Source of the DNA: Amoebophrya sp. A120
Taxonomy: Eukaryota > Sar > Dinophyceae > Syndiniales > Amoebophryaceae
Length of the DNA: 64,000 bases
NCBI GenBank assembly: GCA_905178155.1
Contig: CAJINV010000017.1
Coordinates: 302,722 to 366,721 of the forward strand
Direction of reading: 5' to 3'
Positions 33,325 through 45,453 of this stretch are shown here, piece after piece; position 1 is the first letter of the stretch, and each line of letters begins with the position of its first letter. The translations under genes were made by a program, and so were the position numbers. The notes beneath the pieces are model-generated. The model made no database searches. It was not told the origin of the DNA and saw only the letters and a list, made by a program, of their open reading frames with translations.

Positions 33325-34979
33325 AAAAGAAGCGTCAGAAAGAAAAAGATCAATACGTAGGACTACACGCTAGTCTACAAATAAGAAAGAGCTTCAGTTT
33401 CCAGTTTCTCATAATTACTATTCGTTTCGTTCCTAAGTGTTGATGTAGCACGTAAAGGCTGTGTCAAAAAAAGAACTACCCGTAGTTCTACCCGTAGCGC
33501 GGTTTCACAGTCTTTTTGAGGTGATCCGACGTGATCGCAGTTCGCGAAATTTTACGTATGGCTTTGATGCAAACAGCGTCGTTACAGTTTCAAATTAGTG
33601 CAGTGTCTGAAAGAGAAGTTGCGTTTCAAGGATTGATTTTAGTGACCCAAAAAAAGAAAGGAGAGCGAAGAAGGACCGCTCTCCCTCTTCATGCACTATG
33701 AGCGCCGTATTCTTTATCTTTTCTCTTTTAAAACTCTAACTCATCAAGCAGCAAGAAGACACGATCTATTAGAGATTCTATTTTCATACAGAGCGCAGCG
33801 CCAGCCGTGCTGGCAGTGCGTGGAATGGCCATGAGTGATACTTCTTTGGATTTTGCATCAGCAACTGCTTCAGGGCATGCATTGAAAATTCGCAGTTGAA
33901 CAGTAAAAAATCTGTTTCTGCCACGTAGATAAAGATCAGTGGCAAAACGGCAAGCAGTAGCTGCAGCTGCATTGCGCTGGCACAGTAGTCGCTAGGCCGA
34001 TTCCTAGAAAACGACCTCAGCGGCGGTGCCGGTGCACCGCCAGCTAGTTGCTGCTAACTAGTCCGTAAGTGATAAAACTTCTTCTTGATACGATTTAATA
34101 TACCAGATTGATCAGTGCTATAATAATACCTTTTTCGTTTCGTACTCGTAGCTTTGATGAGCAAGATAAGCCGCGGTTTGGTTGGAAGATAAACGCACAA
34201 AGTATGGTCCATGAGGAGATTTTTTTGAAATTCTAACTCTTCATCGCTCCGTCTCCGTACTTATCGTGGTTTCCCAAGACGAGAATGACAAGAGTTCTTA
34301 CGCAGCCACTTCTCGCGACGTATGTTCTGATTGCAGCCGGCAGTCTCGCTCGCATCGCCTTCTGTATGATCAAACCAACCAGGAGCAAAAACGCGTTGAT
34401 TGCAACTTTTTGAGGATCTAGATAGCGAGATTCCTTCCGAGACCAGGATGAAAAACGACAACGATCTAGCATTTGCTTTTTTAGTCCGGCAGGAGGCTGT
34501 CGCGTCAACGTAGCTGTTACAGCATGTCGTTCGTCTCTCATGACCATGAAGATCACGATAGATGAAGTTCAGATGGTAGTGGTAGATCGTTGCAGCAGCT
34601 GCAACTTTTTTCCAGGCTGCGCACGTCGGTGTGTCGTGATTTTGACTTACCGATCCTGATTTTATTTTTGATTTGTGCGATGAACATCGATTTTTTTTTC
34701 AATTTGATCCGCCAGGATTTGCTTTTGCGTTTTGATCCGCTCGTTGATTGTGATTGATGAGCAGGCAAAGCAGGCAAATAACTTTTTTGCATTCACCTTG
34801 ATAAAACACTATTAGCCTTGGATACTTTAGAAGAAATAGAAAACTTTCAGTCTTATTTGATTGTAGAAGTAAACTAAAACAACACCCGATGAATTTCTAA
34901 TTCCTTAAGAGTATGTTGAAATATTTACGAACAACCACTTGCACTTTAAAATAAAACAGATCAAATGTAAAAATACCGA
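33325..34979. other. Intergenic region, nothing supported
   Basis: About 1.65 kb, AT-rich, with stops in all frames and only short random open frames. No introner element, long repeat or RNA gene was seen. Confidence 0.5.
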
Positions 34980-37900
34980 ATGTCAATGAGTATCAAAGTG
35001 ATGTTGATCCAGCAAAAAGAAATGAGAAAAACAGTATCGGAATTGGCATCAACGGTTCCAGCAGAGTCGCGACTAGTACGCAGGCGTGCAGCTTCCCGTT
35101 CGGACGCGATGAATGGCAAAACGAAGATGAAGAACGTGGCTAGAAGATGCTTAGTGGGCATCGTCGTATCAAACCCCGGATTCTTCTTTCACCACCAGTC
35201 CCCGGCAGCTCCCACACTTCTTGTCCATGCCGCCGGCAGTCACGGAGGCATCGGCTTGGCCGGGAGGCAATCCCTGCGCTTGGCGGAGCAAGACATGCTG
35301 GCACAGCAGAGAAGGATGCAGGGAAAACACGAGTGGGATCACAGCACTCCGGTTCTGCAGCAACCGTTTCGATTCTTGTCTCTCGAGGAGGAGAGACGCA
35401 TGCAGGTGGAGGAACTGCGACGGAGTGGGAAGATAAAAGAAAAACAAACTGCCTTGGTCCAGCAGCAACAGGACGAACTCGACTGTCTGAGCTGCTTCCC
35501 CACCGCGCCCATTGCCGCGCTGTTGCCGCACCATGTAGGTTCCCAGGGTAGAAGTTCTTCCGGGTCGTTGCTCGGAAAGAAACGATCTTCCCAACAAGAA
35601 GGGGAAACACGCCAGTCCACTGCGGGTTCTACCGTTGCAGCTCCTGCTGAATGCAGCACAACTAGTGTAGTCAACAGTACTACCACTGCCAGAGAGACCC
35701 TTGCCGAGGTGCAGCTTCGCCACGCGAGAAACAGACTTGCGTACGACTTCCACACCTACGAATATGGCTGGAATCCAGTGGACATGAAGGCGAGTTACCA
35801 TTTAGATTCCCTCGCTGCGATTCCGAAGTATCGGAACGAAGATGCAATCCTAGTACAAGCAGTGGCGGACGTGTTGATCCTCGAGGGGGAAAAGAACTCG
35901 AAACTTCAGGCGGACAAACACGGGTTACCGATCCCGTTTGAGACGGAGCATCTCCAGAACCCCCTGTGTGCAGAAAGCTCTCACATCGACGGCTTCTACG
36001 ACATTTTTGCACGGAAAAATGATGACACCACGAAAATTTCCAAAACCTGGATGTCTCTGCAGCAGTTTTTCAAACGCTTTTGGCAGTGGAGCAAGGCGTC
36101 TGCGGAGGCCTACGTCCTTGCGCTGATTTTCATGCAACGGCTGGAAAAGAAGTTGAAGATGAAGCACGGAAACAGTTTCAGCACGAAATTCTGCGGTGGC
36201 GAGCCGGTGATGCCGGATTTTGTGTTGTCCGAGCGCGACGCTTACTCGATTTTCACGGCCGCGTTACTCCTCGCGACCAAATGCCATGATGATCACCTCC
36301 ACGTCGACCGGTATGCGGCGATCGCCGGGGCGAAGCGGGAGGATGTGATCAAGTGGCAGAACGTTTTTGTTTCCATGCTGGATTGGGACTTTTTCGTTTC
36401 GGTGAAAGAGTTTGAGGTGATGAAAAACCACCTGTTACTTTTCTCGCGGTTCCAATTTTCTCTGAGCAACCAAGTGGAAGTTTCGAACGCCTTTCTGGCG
36501 CGGGAGGATGTTCTGGATCTGGCAAAGAGCAGTAGCAACAGGCCGGCTGCTCTGCTGATTACAGATGAACGCCCGAAGTCTGAAGAACCGACAGGGTTCC
36601 TGTCCGGAGCTTTGCCCGCGGCGGCAGTCGTCCCTCCGTCTGTGGGTCGGTCCAGCAACACCAGCTCCTCCTCCTCGGACAACGAGGAAGTGGCGGCCGC
36701 CATTCAACAACAGCGAGATCTCTTTGCGCAGCAGCATAGTCTACTCAGTGTAGGTAATGATATTGCGCATGAATACGAAATCGACCACGACGGCAAGAAA
36801 AGTGACGAGACAACTCTTGAGCTGCAACAATCTCCTTCGTTTCTCCAACGGTTGAAGAAAGACGGCGAGATTTTAAACTTTTCCGACGTGGAGCAGTTTC
36901 CAGCGTTGTTTCTCTTCCTGAAACACTCGATCGAAAAGTTTATCGGTGAAGAGGAGAAAACGATTTTCCAGGCGGAACAAACGCTGCAGTCGCTAGAGCA
37001 AGACGCCCAAAAATGTGATGAAGAACCTAAAGGCGAACGTCAAGCAGTGTACAACAAGCCTGCTCTTGCAATCGAAACCAGCAGGACCGTGAAGAGCTGC
37101 ATGCTGATGAGCATGGAGACATTGCAGGTAATCACTGCTGTAACCGCTTGGTACAAAGCAGTTTTCGAGGGCGCGATGCCACTGCTGGAAAAGGAATTCT
37201 ATCGAAAGGAGAATGATGTGGAGGTCCATTCTCTCGCCGGCGCTGCGAAGAAACCCTGTTCATCTTCAGAGCAAAATATGCAGACCGGCACAAGCGACGA
37301 GAAGAAACCCGCGACAACAGAGCCGCCCACGGAGATGAAGCCCTCGACGGGGAAGATGGGCAATAAAGACGGAGGGGGTCGTACTAGTTCGGGCCCTGCG
37401 CCAAAGAAGGTTCTCTTACCCTACGGCTTTGAACCCGTGGGCGACGACCTCATCACAGCGCCGATTTCTCTCGCGGACTCCGAAGCATCCACCTGCTATC
37501 TTCCTGGCACTCCGAACTACAGCCGAAAACATTCTCTGCTCTCCTCCCACGCCTCGTCGTCCTCTTTCGGAAATTTGGACGCCGGTGCAGAGGGAACATG
37601 CGGTCCGACAGAGGGGAACACAACGACAGGAAGCGCATCAAACGGCAACGAGCGACGTGTTCTTGCTGTGCCGACGTATAATTCCTTCGGAAATTTTAGC
37701 GATGGCCGTGGTGGTGCTGCCTCCGTAGAGCCACCGTATGTGGGGCCCGCGCGTCCTCCGTTCACAGAGGAGAGAATTCATCCGGTCCTCGCCCAACACT
37801 GTGCCGAACTTCAAAAAGCCGGCTTTTTGGACGGGGATAAGAAAGAAGAGTCGCCGTGCGACCTACTACCGGATGAGGCGAGCGGCTGCAAAGTCAATCC

Positions 37901-38627
37901 CTCGAGTAGAACCGCTGCTGATCGTCAAGCTCAACATCCTGAGAGCGCAAAACAGCAGCTCCATGAATTGGAGTCACGACAGAGCAACCTGGCGGAAATC
38001 GCGACAGGGCTGGCCTTGTTGCACGAACAAAAGTTCCGCTACAACTTCCCGACGCGGCTTGTGCGCACGAACTTAGGGTTGCAGGAAGTCCTCGCGCCTT
38101 CGACACAGCAGGAACAGCTGCAGCAGCAGAACCGTCGAGAACGCGACGTCTCCCCCGCGTCTGGGGATAGTTCCGAGGAGACCAGTGAAGGGCGCAACTC
38201 CCACTCGCTTTCCAATCACTGCAGCAGCAGCGCAGGTGAGAGTAGTGGGTCGGACAAGGCGGTTAGCAACCGACAGGTGGCGAGTTCTTCAAATGGATCT
38301 TCTTCGACTCCTAGCTGTTTCAGCATCGTGCCTGCGTCTCTGAAACCCTGCTTCGGGTGGCTGAACATGCTGGCAAGCGACCTCAAAGGCGAGTGCTGTG
38401 GGAGAGGAGGAAATGCATATGCAAATGGAAACAAAAATCACAACCAATACGGAGTAAACGGCGTTGCTAACCACGGCCTTGTTGACCCGCGACAGAATTT
38501 TTCGCTTTTCCAACCGCAGAAGGAGCCGCCACCTACCTTCATCCGCTTTACCCTAGACGACGACCGAGCGCCGCTGTACATTTCTTCTTCGGCGCAAAAG
38601 AGGGGCCTGTTCCGGCGGAGACAGTAA
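34980..38627 (+). CDS. PHO80-type cyclin-box protein, intronless
   Basis: 1,215 codons from ATG 34980. A cyclin box lies at residues about 354-490: a first helix with KTWMSLQQFFKRFW, then AEAYVLALIFMQRLEK, then FTAALLLATKCHDDHLHVD and the closing VFVSMLDWDFFVSVKEFEVM. The LATKCHDD/LDWDFFVS pattern matches P/U-type (PHO80-like) cyclins, which activate PHO85/CDK5-like kinases. The flanks are long and low in complexity (Ser, Gln, Glu runs), typical of regulatory, disordered regions. A second ATG follows at 34986, and the N-terminal 100 residues are not conserved-looking, so the true start could be later. It contains no introner element. Cyclin assignment is firm; partner kinase and role are inferred. 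Confidence 0.8.
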   Translation: MSMSIKVMLIQQKEMRKTVSELASTVPAESRLVRRRAASRSDAMNGKTKMKNVARRCLVGIVVSNPGFFFHHQSPAAPTLLVHAAGSHGGIGLAGRQSLRLAEQDMLAQQRRMQGKHEWDHSTPVLQQPFRFLSLEEERRMQVEELRRSGKIKEKQTALVQQQQDELDCLSCFPTAPIAALLPHHVGSQGRSSSGSLLGKKRSSQQEGETRQSTAGSTVAAPAECSTTSVVNSTTTARETLAEVQLRHARNRLAYDFHTYEYGWNPVDMKASYHLDSLAAIPKYRNEDAILVQAVADVLILEGEKNSKLQADKHGLPIPFETEHLQNPLCAESSHIDGFYDIFARKNDDTTKISKTWMSLQQFFKRFWQWSKASAEAYVLALIFMQRLEKKLKMKHGNSFSTKFCGGEPVMPDFVLSERDAYSIFTAALLLATKCHDDHLHVDRYAAIAGAKREDVIKWQNVFVSMLDWDFFVSVKEFEVMKNHLLLFSRFQFSLSNQVEVSNAFLAREDVLDLAKSSSNRPAALLITDERPKSEEPTGFLSGALPAAAVVPPSVGRSSNTSSSSSDNEEVAAAIQQQRDLFAQQHSLLSVGNDIAHEYEIDHDGKKSDETTLELQQSPSFLQRLKKDGEILNFSDVEQFPALFLFLKHSIEKFIGEEEKTIFQAEQTLQSLEQDAQKCDEEPKGERQAVYNKPALAIETSRTVKSCMLMSMETLQVITAVTAWYKAVFEGAMPLLEKEFYRKENDVEVHSLAGAAKKPCSSSEQNMQTGTSDEKKPATTEPPTEMKPSTGKMGNKDGGGRTSSGPAPKKVLLPYGFEPVGDDLITAPISLADSEASTCYLPGTPNYSRKHSLLSSHASSSSFGNLDAGAEGTCGPTEGNTTTGSASNGNERRVLAVPTYNSFGNFSDGRGGAASVEPPYVGPARPPFTEERIHPVLAQHCAELQKAGFLDGDKKEESPCDLLPDEASGCKVNPSSRTAADRQAQHPESAKQQLHELESRQSNLAEIATGLALLHEQKFRYNFPTRLVRTNLGLQEVLAPSTQQEQLQQQNRRERDVSPASGDSSEETSEGRNSHSLSNHCSSSAGESSGSDKAVSNRQVASSSNGSSSTPSCFSIVPASLKPCFGWLNMLASDLKGECCGRGGNAYANGNKNHNQYGVNGVANHGLVDPRQNFSLFQPQKEPPPTFIRFTLDDDRAPLYISSSAQKRGLFRRRQ

Positions 38628-40210
38628 GAAAGATGAACTACAGGCGCAGCTAGTAGTTTAATAGTTTTCACACTCAGGTACTGGTGGAGCCTGCTGTTTG
38701 AAGGTGCGGCGCGAGCTACACTAAGGCTGAACTTTTCGAGCAGATGAAGGCTGTTGTTTTGTATGAGATCGTTGTACCGTTGCAACTGATCGCGCAAGCC
38801 TGCTGTTTGGCGTGCGTGCAGTGATGAATCGTAGTCAACAATGAACACCCGAGTGTGAAGGCGAAAGCAGACCTCCCTGTTGCCAATTTGATAAACTCTT
38901 CCTCTTGCAGTAGAGGTGGAGCAGAGATTAACCGAGGAGTAGGAGTCATCATGATCACTGCCGACGACGGCGGTGCAGTGTAAAGTAAAGTTTACCGCAG
39001 GTATGCGTGTAGGGAACATGAGGTGAGGTTTGGACTTGCGGGGAACAGGAATGAGCAAACAAAATAAGATTTTAACGGCACTGCAGTACATTACGTCACG
39101 CTCTCAAATCTGCGTACTTGGTAGAATATAGACGCCTTTATTGTATAACACATGCAGTGCAACTCCGATACATTCGAAGAATAGTGAAAGATCGATCTCT
39201 GCTGGTCGTGACAAAGAATTTATGGATTTCCAAGAAGAAAACTTAGACTTACGACTACTACTAGAACTAGAACTTGTAGTACTCAAGAACGGCTGAAGAA
39301 ATCAGCTGCAAACAAGCTCGGAGACGTGGTTATTGGAATTGGACTTGTACATTATTTAAGACGAGCACGAGTTGGTGGAATTCGAATTTTTCATTGCTGG
39401 AAACAAGCAACTAGAAATATTCACTGGAGGGAGTTGGACACACGCGAAGTGGTCTAGCACAGCACAAAATTTTGCGGTACTCGCAGATATTTTATTTCCG
39501 CAGGTCGGTTTTGTTCCACATTCGCGCTGGAGGGCCTGAAATAAATCAAGAATCGGACTGAGAAGAAGATCGAAAGGAAAAAATCATCATCGTAACACGG
39601 ATCAGAATTTTGGTGTCGCTCGACTTAGTTCCGATGGATCATAGGCAGGTGAAATTTAACATCGAGAGGACGCATTCGTGCTCAAAATAAATGGTGGTCC
39701 TCGACGGGGTATTTCGGCTTGTTCGGGTTTACGGCTAGGCGGGCCTTTCATTTGTGGGGTCCTATTTGCAGCTCTCTGTCCGAAACTTTGAAACAGGTCC
39801 CGGTCGTTAGTCATTTTTTTCTTCGTCCTACTCTTCTTGTTTGAGCTCACGACCTTTAGATCTGTATAGTGCTTCGCCTCAGCAATTAATACCCTTTGGT
39901 TTATCTTGTTCTCAGCACTATAACAGAAAGAGAACAAAGCATTCCATAGTTATTGAGAAATAAACTCATCAGTACATTTCTATTGGTTGAGAAAGCAACG
40001 AGACGCTGTTGCCGTTTTTTCCTTTCTTATTCATTCTTGCAGCACGCTCCGATTTGAGATCCCCAGTCCGTTTGATCTTTTTTCCTCCTCGCGACCAACA
40101 AAAGGAAATTCGTGATTAGTAGGAAGAGATCATCGTTTTTGTTGGAAAGTAATTCTACGACTACGTCGTCAGCGTCACAAAGGAAGAACATACAGTTCCG
40201 AAGGTTCGCG
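38628..40210. other. Intergenic region, nothing supported
   Basis: About 1.6 kb without a convincing open frame, element or repeat. The open frame of the next gene extends upstream of its first ATG to about 40112 but has no ATG there. Confidence 0.5.
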
Positions 40211-43200
40211 ATGGCTGCGCCTGGTAGTTCTTCCGGCTTGCAGCCACCGCCTCCGCGGTCGCAGCAAAGCCAAGGCCCAAAATCTCAGCCTTCCCCTATC
40301 ATCGCCCAGCCTAAGGGGGGTGTTGCGTACATTGACCCGAGTCAGTGGAACAAGATCACGGTGCAAAACGAGGCCTACACAGAACTCCTTCGGTACGCTG
40401 GCACGCACTACAAGCGTGGCAGAGATGTGGAGCAGCTGGAACTTTTTGCCCGAAAGCAGCTGGGGAAGCAAATACCGATTCCAATTACGGGCGAAAAAAA
40501 GTTGATCTACTTGACGCAGGCGGTGGTGGACAAAGCCTTTCAATTTCTGAAGGGCTTGATCGCTCAAGGAAAGATTTCGCAGCAACCGGCCAGCCAGCAA
40601 GCGAATAGCGGCGCGTCTTCGACTTTCAAGCCGTTGAATCCGGGCGGCGGTGCTGCAAACACTAAGCCAGGCGGTGGCGGCGGTCCCTCCGCATCGCCGG
40701 CCGACGCGGCGCGCATGACGACGGGCGTCGGCAGTTCCTCTTCGTCGAGCAGTTCCAGCAGCTCTCTTAGCGGTGAGAATGCAGGAAACAAGGCACCACA
40801 GCAGCTGAAACCGCAGTCCAGCTTCAGCCAGCAGCCGAAACAACTACCGTCGAATAATTCGCAGCCAGGCGGGAACTCAGCTGCGGCTGAAGCGCTTGAG
40901 AAAAAAACTAACGATGTCTTCACGCGTTTGAGGCGGAAGGCTGAAGGTAGTTTACACGACGCAGACAAGATGGCGACGACGCTTCAGCACGTGGCGCGAG
41001 ATGCGGCAAAGTGCGCTTCTTGGGGCCACACCACCCAGTCTATGATGAAAGGCATTCAGAAGTACAGCATCTGGCGCAACAACTATGTGAAGGAGCTGCA
41101 CAACAAACAGATGGCGAAAAACAAGAACTACGGACGACCCGGAAAGGAGCAGCAGAAGAAAGGCAAGAAACCGGCTTCGAACAAGCGCCCCGCCATGGAC
41201 TACGACGACGACTCCCGACCACCGTTAAAGAAGACGAAGGAGGAGATCGAGGCCAAGAAAAAGCAGAAGGAGCGCAGAAAGCGGTTGGACGCGAAGAAGG
41301 AGGAGCTAAACCAGAAATTTGACTTGGACGTGCTCGAAGCAGAGAAGGAAATGAAGGAATTTTTCAAATTGCAGGAAGAGGACCAGAAACGGAAAAACAA
41401 AGACACAGGTGCTGCACCAGCCGGGGCGGCAACTGCTGCTGCTGCTGCTGTTGCACCAGCCTCGACGATGAACACCGGTGCTAAGCAGAACGCTTCCCAA
41501 CCGAAGAAGAAAAAGCTCACCAAGGAGGAGCGCGCGGAGATGAAGCGACTGAAGAAAGTATCCTGAGTAAAAACGTACCCACACCAGAGTCAGGATGCGG
41601 ATTTTGCAACACAAACCTAGGAGTTTTGTGAGTCACGCATCACAAGCTGCAGTCCGTAGCGTAGTGGAGGTTCGCAAGGCCAGTTGCATCAGAAATCCAT
41701 CTGCTCATCCTGTTTACAGCATTACAAATTCCAAAACACGATTGGAAATGGCTCTCATGGGGATGCGCATTACAAGTCTTCCTGTCTTTGCAAATCTGCA
41801 TTACAACTCTGGTGTGGGTACGTTTTTACTGAGGATAGAAAGAGCAGGAGGAAAGGGAAGAAAGGGAGTACAACGAGCGCATGGAGGAAAAGCGTAGGGA
41901 GTTTCAGAACCTCTCCGAGGAGGAAAAGCAGGCGCACTTCGAGAAGATCAAACGGAAACGCATTGCGGATATCTGCAAGGAAATGGACGACCAAATGACG
42001 ACTTTATTGAAGAAGAAATCCGGACAGTACAAAGACGATGATATGGAAGTAGTCGACCAAAATTCTAACATCGAAGACATCGACTTTGAGAAGCTGGAGA
42101 AGGAGAAAGAAGAAGCGTTAGCGAAAATCGACATCGATCCGGAGGCGAGAAGGAAAAAGTACATGGGTCTGATCCACATCATTCAGGAGGAAATTACGAT
42201 CAAGAACATGCCGAAGTTGAAGCAGCCCCTGATGGAGCACCAGGTCGAGGCTCTGCAGTGGTTGCTCTCCATCTACAACAACACAACCGGAGGTCTGCTC
42301 GCAGACGAGATGGGTTTAGGGAAAACCGCGACGGTTATTTCCTTTCTCGGCTACTTGAAAGAGCAGAAGTACAACCACGGACCGTTTCTCATCGTCGTTC
42401 CGAAAACGGTCTTGCAGAACTGGCAGGACGAGTTCAAGAAGTTCTACCCGGATTCCGATTTGGGGAAGAACGTGTTGGATCACAAGGGCAACATCTCGAA
42501 ACATCTCGCGACGCATAGTTTAGTAGTGTATCAGGGAAACGCGGACCAAAGGGAAACTTTGGATGACATCATATTAGAGCGCATCGAGGAGATTGAAAAG
42601 GAGAAGGAGGAGGTGAAAGACCCGAAAATGCGGAAGAAATCCTTGTTGATCCTGACCAACTACGAGCAAGTTTCGACCAACAAGAATTTCGCCCTGCTCG
42701 CCCCGGAGTACGAGGTGGTCGTCGTCGACGAGGCGCAGCGGATGAAAAACCAGAAGTCGCAATTCTCCATCTGCATGGCGGAAAAGGTGAACTGCAAGAA
42801 GAAAATTCTGCTCACCGGGACGCCCTTGCAGAACAAAATTTCCGAGCTGTACGCATTGTTGAACTTCATCCTCCCTGACCTCTTCGACAACGTCGGCGAG
42901 TTTTCCCATTGGTTCTCCGCCCCGTTTCGGGAAGAGATGGATGCTCTGGAGCAGAATGTGAGTTTCACGGATGAGGAGGAGGCAATGCTGACGAAGAATT
43001 TACACGCGATGCTCGCACCGTTCATGTTAAAGAGGATGAAGTATCAAATGTAAAAATGTCTGGGTCTGGAAGAGTGCCAGACTTGTCATGCAGATTTTAC
43101 ATGACTCATGAGGTATGGTATGTGAGGCATGGCATGACAGATTCTGTGAGAGTTCTATCATGCCTATCCTGCATGAGAAGCTGCCCCTCGATTAGGTCAA

Positions 43201-45453
43201 AAGTGGACAGCTTTTGGTAATCATGCAACACAGATTTTTACATGATTCTGATTTAGCATGAGAAGTTGCTTTGTTCCAGACCCAGACACTTTTACATTTG
43301 ATATGAAGTCCGAAATTTTCTCCGACGAAACGCTTGCCCCGTACAAGGAATCGATCGTGAGGATTTCTCTTTCCCACTGGCAACGCAAATTGTACAAGCA
43401 GTTGCAGGAAAAAACCCTCCAGATCGAGGAAGTGAAGCAAAAGGCGGAGGAAGAGATGCTGAAGGACGAGTTTGAAGAAAATTACGAACACAAGAAAGAG
43501 CATCTTGAAGAGAAGAAAACCGCGCAGCACGAAATGGCGAACATCATGATGCAAATGCGGAAGTGCGTCCTACACCCCTTCCTCTTCTCCGACGCGAACG
43601 CGAACGAGAAGCTTAATCTCGTGCGGACCAGCGGGAAATTCGAAATGCTGGAAAGGGTCGTGACGAAATTGTCAGACAACACGCTGAACAAAGACCACAA
43701 AATCCTGCTCTTTTCCCAATTCACGTCGTGTTTAGACCTGATTGAAATGTTTTTCGAAAAAGTGATGCGGAACAAGATCGGGTACCGAAGGATCGACGGC
43801 AGCAATTCCGCGAAGGAGCGGCAGGATTTGATCACGGAATTTACCAACGACAAAAGCCTAAAAGTCATGTTGTTGTCCGCGAAAGCGGCGTCCGTCGGGA
43901 TCAACCTGCAGGTCGCGGATACGGTGATCATTTTCGATCAGGACTGGAACCCGCAAAACGACCGCCAGGCGATTGGCCGGGCGCATCGTGTCGGGCAGAA
44001 GCGAGAGGTGCGGGTGCTGCGGTTCATCACTACTTCCGCGGTGGAAGAGATCATGGAGCAGCGGTGCCGGGAAAAATTGGAGATGGAGAAGAAATATGGA
44101 AGCAAAAGTGTCTGGGTCTGGAAGATTCTGATACTTGTCCTGCACGTTTTGCATGAGCCGTGATGTCGGTGATGCATGATGCCCTAGCATCACAGATTTC
44201 CTGAGGGCTTTTTGATGCCTATTCCGCATGACAAACGCCCTTTTCGCGTACCGCAAGTTGCGTTCTCTTTGCTGCTCACGCAAGACAGATTTTTTGGAAT
44301 CCAAGTTCAGCATCACAAGTTTCATTCTTCCAGACCCAGACACTTTTGCAGTTGATAAGAAAATCATCGGCGCCGGCGGGTTCAACAAGGGCTTGAAAGA
44401 CGGGAAGAAGGACGAGAAAGACGAAGCGGACAAGCCGGTATAGGTTTTTTTTGGTTTTTGGCTGCTCATGTTGCTCACTTGCGCTTGATGTCGAGGTGCA
44501 TTGTCATGTAGTTGTTCATGTGACTACTATACAAGTATGACAGCTTCAGGTTGATGTGGTCCAGCTACCACATTTTTACTATACATACCTTTTACCCATA
44601 AAAATCAACAGCTTTCTAACCACGCGGCGGTCGTGAAAATGATTCAAGAGGCGAAGGAAGCTGCGTTGAAAGGCGCCACGGCCTCCAAGTACGACGACAG
44701 CTCGCACGTTTCCAAGTTCCCGCCAACGACGGTGTCCCAGCTGAATCTGATCCTTTCTCGGGATGAGGAGGAACGGAAACTGTACGAACAGATTGATACA
44801 ACGAAGTTTTTTAAGAACAACACACCAGCTAGTACTTCTACCTCAACGGCGAACGACGTCACCACGCACGAACAAGTGCTGGCGATGGAGAAGGAGCTGG
44901 ATGCGTTGAGCAATGTGGATCGGATGGTGAAGGTGATGGATTTGACGAACGATATGAACTGCAAAAGTTATCGCACTCGTATAAATTGCATGACAAATTC
45001 TCTCAGCATGAGAAATAAATTTTGTCATGCGGATTTACCTTGAGAAAAAAATTTGTAATGCATGATAGCAATTACTACGAGTACGATACTCTTGCACAGG
45101 ATAAACGAAAACATGGAGCGATTGGTGAAGTCCGACCGCCTGATGGGCGTGAAAGAGGTGCCGGACGTGTTAAAAGTGGTGGAGGAGTCCGAGTATCCTG
45201 TGCAAAAGTATCGCACTCGTATTGCAATCATGCATGACAAATCTTTTTCTTAAATCCGCATTTACAAATTTCATTTCTCATGCTGAGGAAATTTGTATAT
45301 GCATTTATACGAGTACGATAAACTTTTGCAGTGCATACCGAGGACGAGGAGGACGAAGTGGAGGAGGAAAGCAGCAGCAGCTCGGACGACGAAAACGGAA
45401 GTTCGCCCGAGGAGTCGCCAGGAGAGTCCGGCGGCGCGTCGCAGGAGGAATAG
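40211..45453 (+). CDS. SWI/SNF-family chromatin-remodelling ATPase (Snf2/Brg1-like)
   Basis: Coding segments (one TSD copy kept): 40211-41558, 41843-43041, 43309-44094, 44363-44437, 44612-44952, 45109-45193, 45343-45453. They total 3,945 nt, 1,314 codons plus stop. The start is the first in-frame ATG (GCGATGG). An N-terminal Pro/Gln/Ser-rich region precedes an HSA-like segment (residues about 267-310) and a long charged helix. The ATPase core has DEMGLGKT (about residue 602), DEAQRMKN (about 744), LLTGTPLQN, and in lobe 2 NLQVADTVIIFDQDWNPQND and RAHRVGQ (about 1071). A SnAC-like region (KKIIGAGGFN, VSQLNLILSRDEEE) follows, then an acidic Ser/Glu tail. DEAQ-RMKN and SnAC favour the Snf2/Brg1 subfamily over ISWI. 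No bromodomain is visible. It would use ATP to slide or eject nucleosomes in the nucleus. Confidence 0.92.
41559..41837. mobile_element. Introner element E2 (family E)
   Basis: 279 bp. TIRs GAGTAAAAACGTACCCAC and GTGGGTACGTTTTTACT, ends TATCC and GGATA. Exact TSD GAAAG at 41554-41558 and 41838-41842. Lies between the HSA-like region and the ATPase core; near-identical to E1. Confidence 0.92.
43042..43303. mobile_element. Introner element B7 (family B)
   Basis: 262 bp, TATCAAATGTAAAAATGTC to GACACTTTTACATTTGATA. Exact TSD TGAAG at 43037-43041 and 43304-43308. Inserted between the two helicase lobes. Confidence 0.92.
44095..44357. mobile_element. Introner element B8 (family B)
   Basis: 263 bp, starting TATGGAAGCAAAAGTGTC and ending CACTTTTGCAGTTGATA. 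Exact TSD AGAAA at 44090-44094 and 44358-44362. Interior closely matches B2 in the giant gene. It separates the ATPase core from the SnAC-like region. Confidence 0.92.
44438..44611 (+). other. Canonical GT-AG intron in the Snf2-like gene
   Basis: 174 bp, CCG|GTATAGG to ATCAACAG|CTTTCT, with a T-run after the donor. The join is in frame within the SnAC-like region. No TIRs. Confidence 0.85.
44953..45103. mobile_element. Introner element A8 (family A, reverse orientation)
   Basis: 151 bp, TATGAACTGCAAAAG to CTCTTGCACAGGATA. Exact TSD AACGA at 44948-44952 and 45104-45108. The interior is the reverse complement of the order seen in A1 and A9. Confidence 0.9.
45194..45337. mobile_element. Introner element A9 (family A)
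   Basis: 144 bp, TATCCTGTGCAAAAGTATCG to CTTTTGCAGTGCATA. Exact TSD CCGAG at 45189-45193 and 45338-45342. Confidence 0.9.

Noticed and set aside
34233-34556. 107-codon minus-strand open frame in the 33-35 kb gap
   Set aside because: No recognisable motif, no neighbouring exon, composition like the surrounding non-coding DNA.
40112-40210. N-terminal extension of the Snf2-like protein
   Set aside because: The open frame upstream of 40211 has no ATG, only GTG/TTG codons, which are not expected as starts here.
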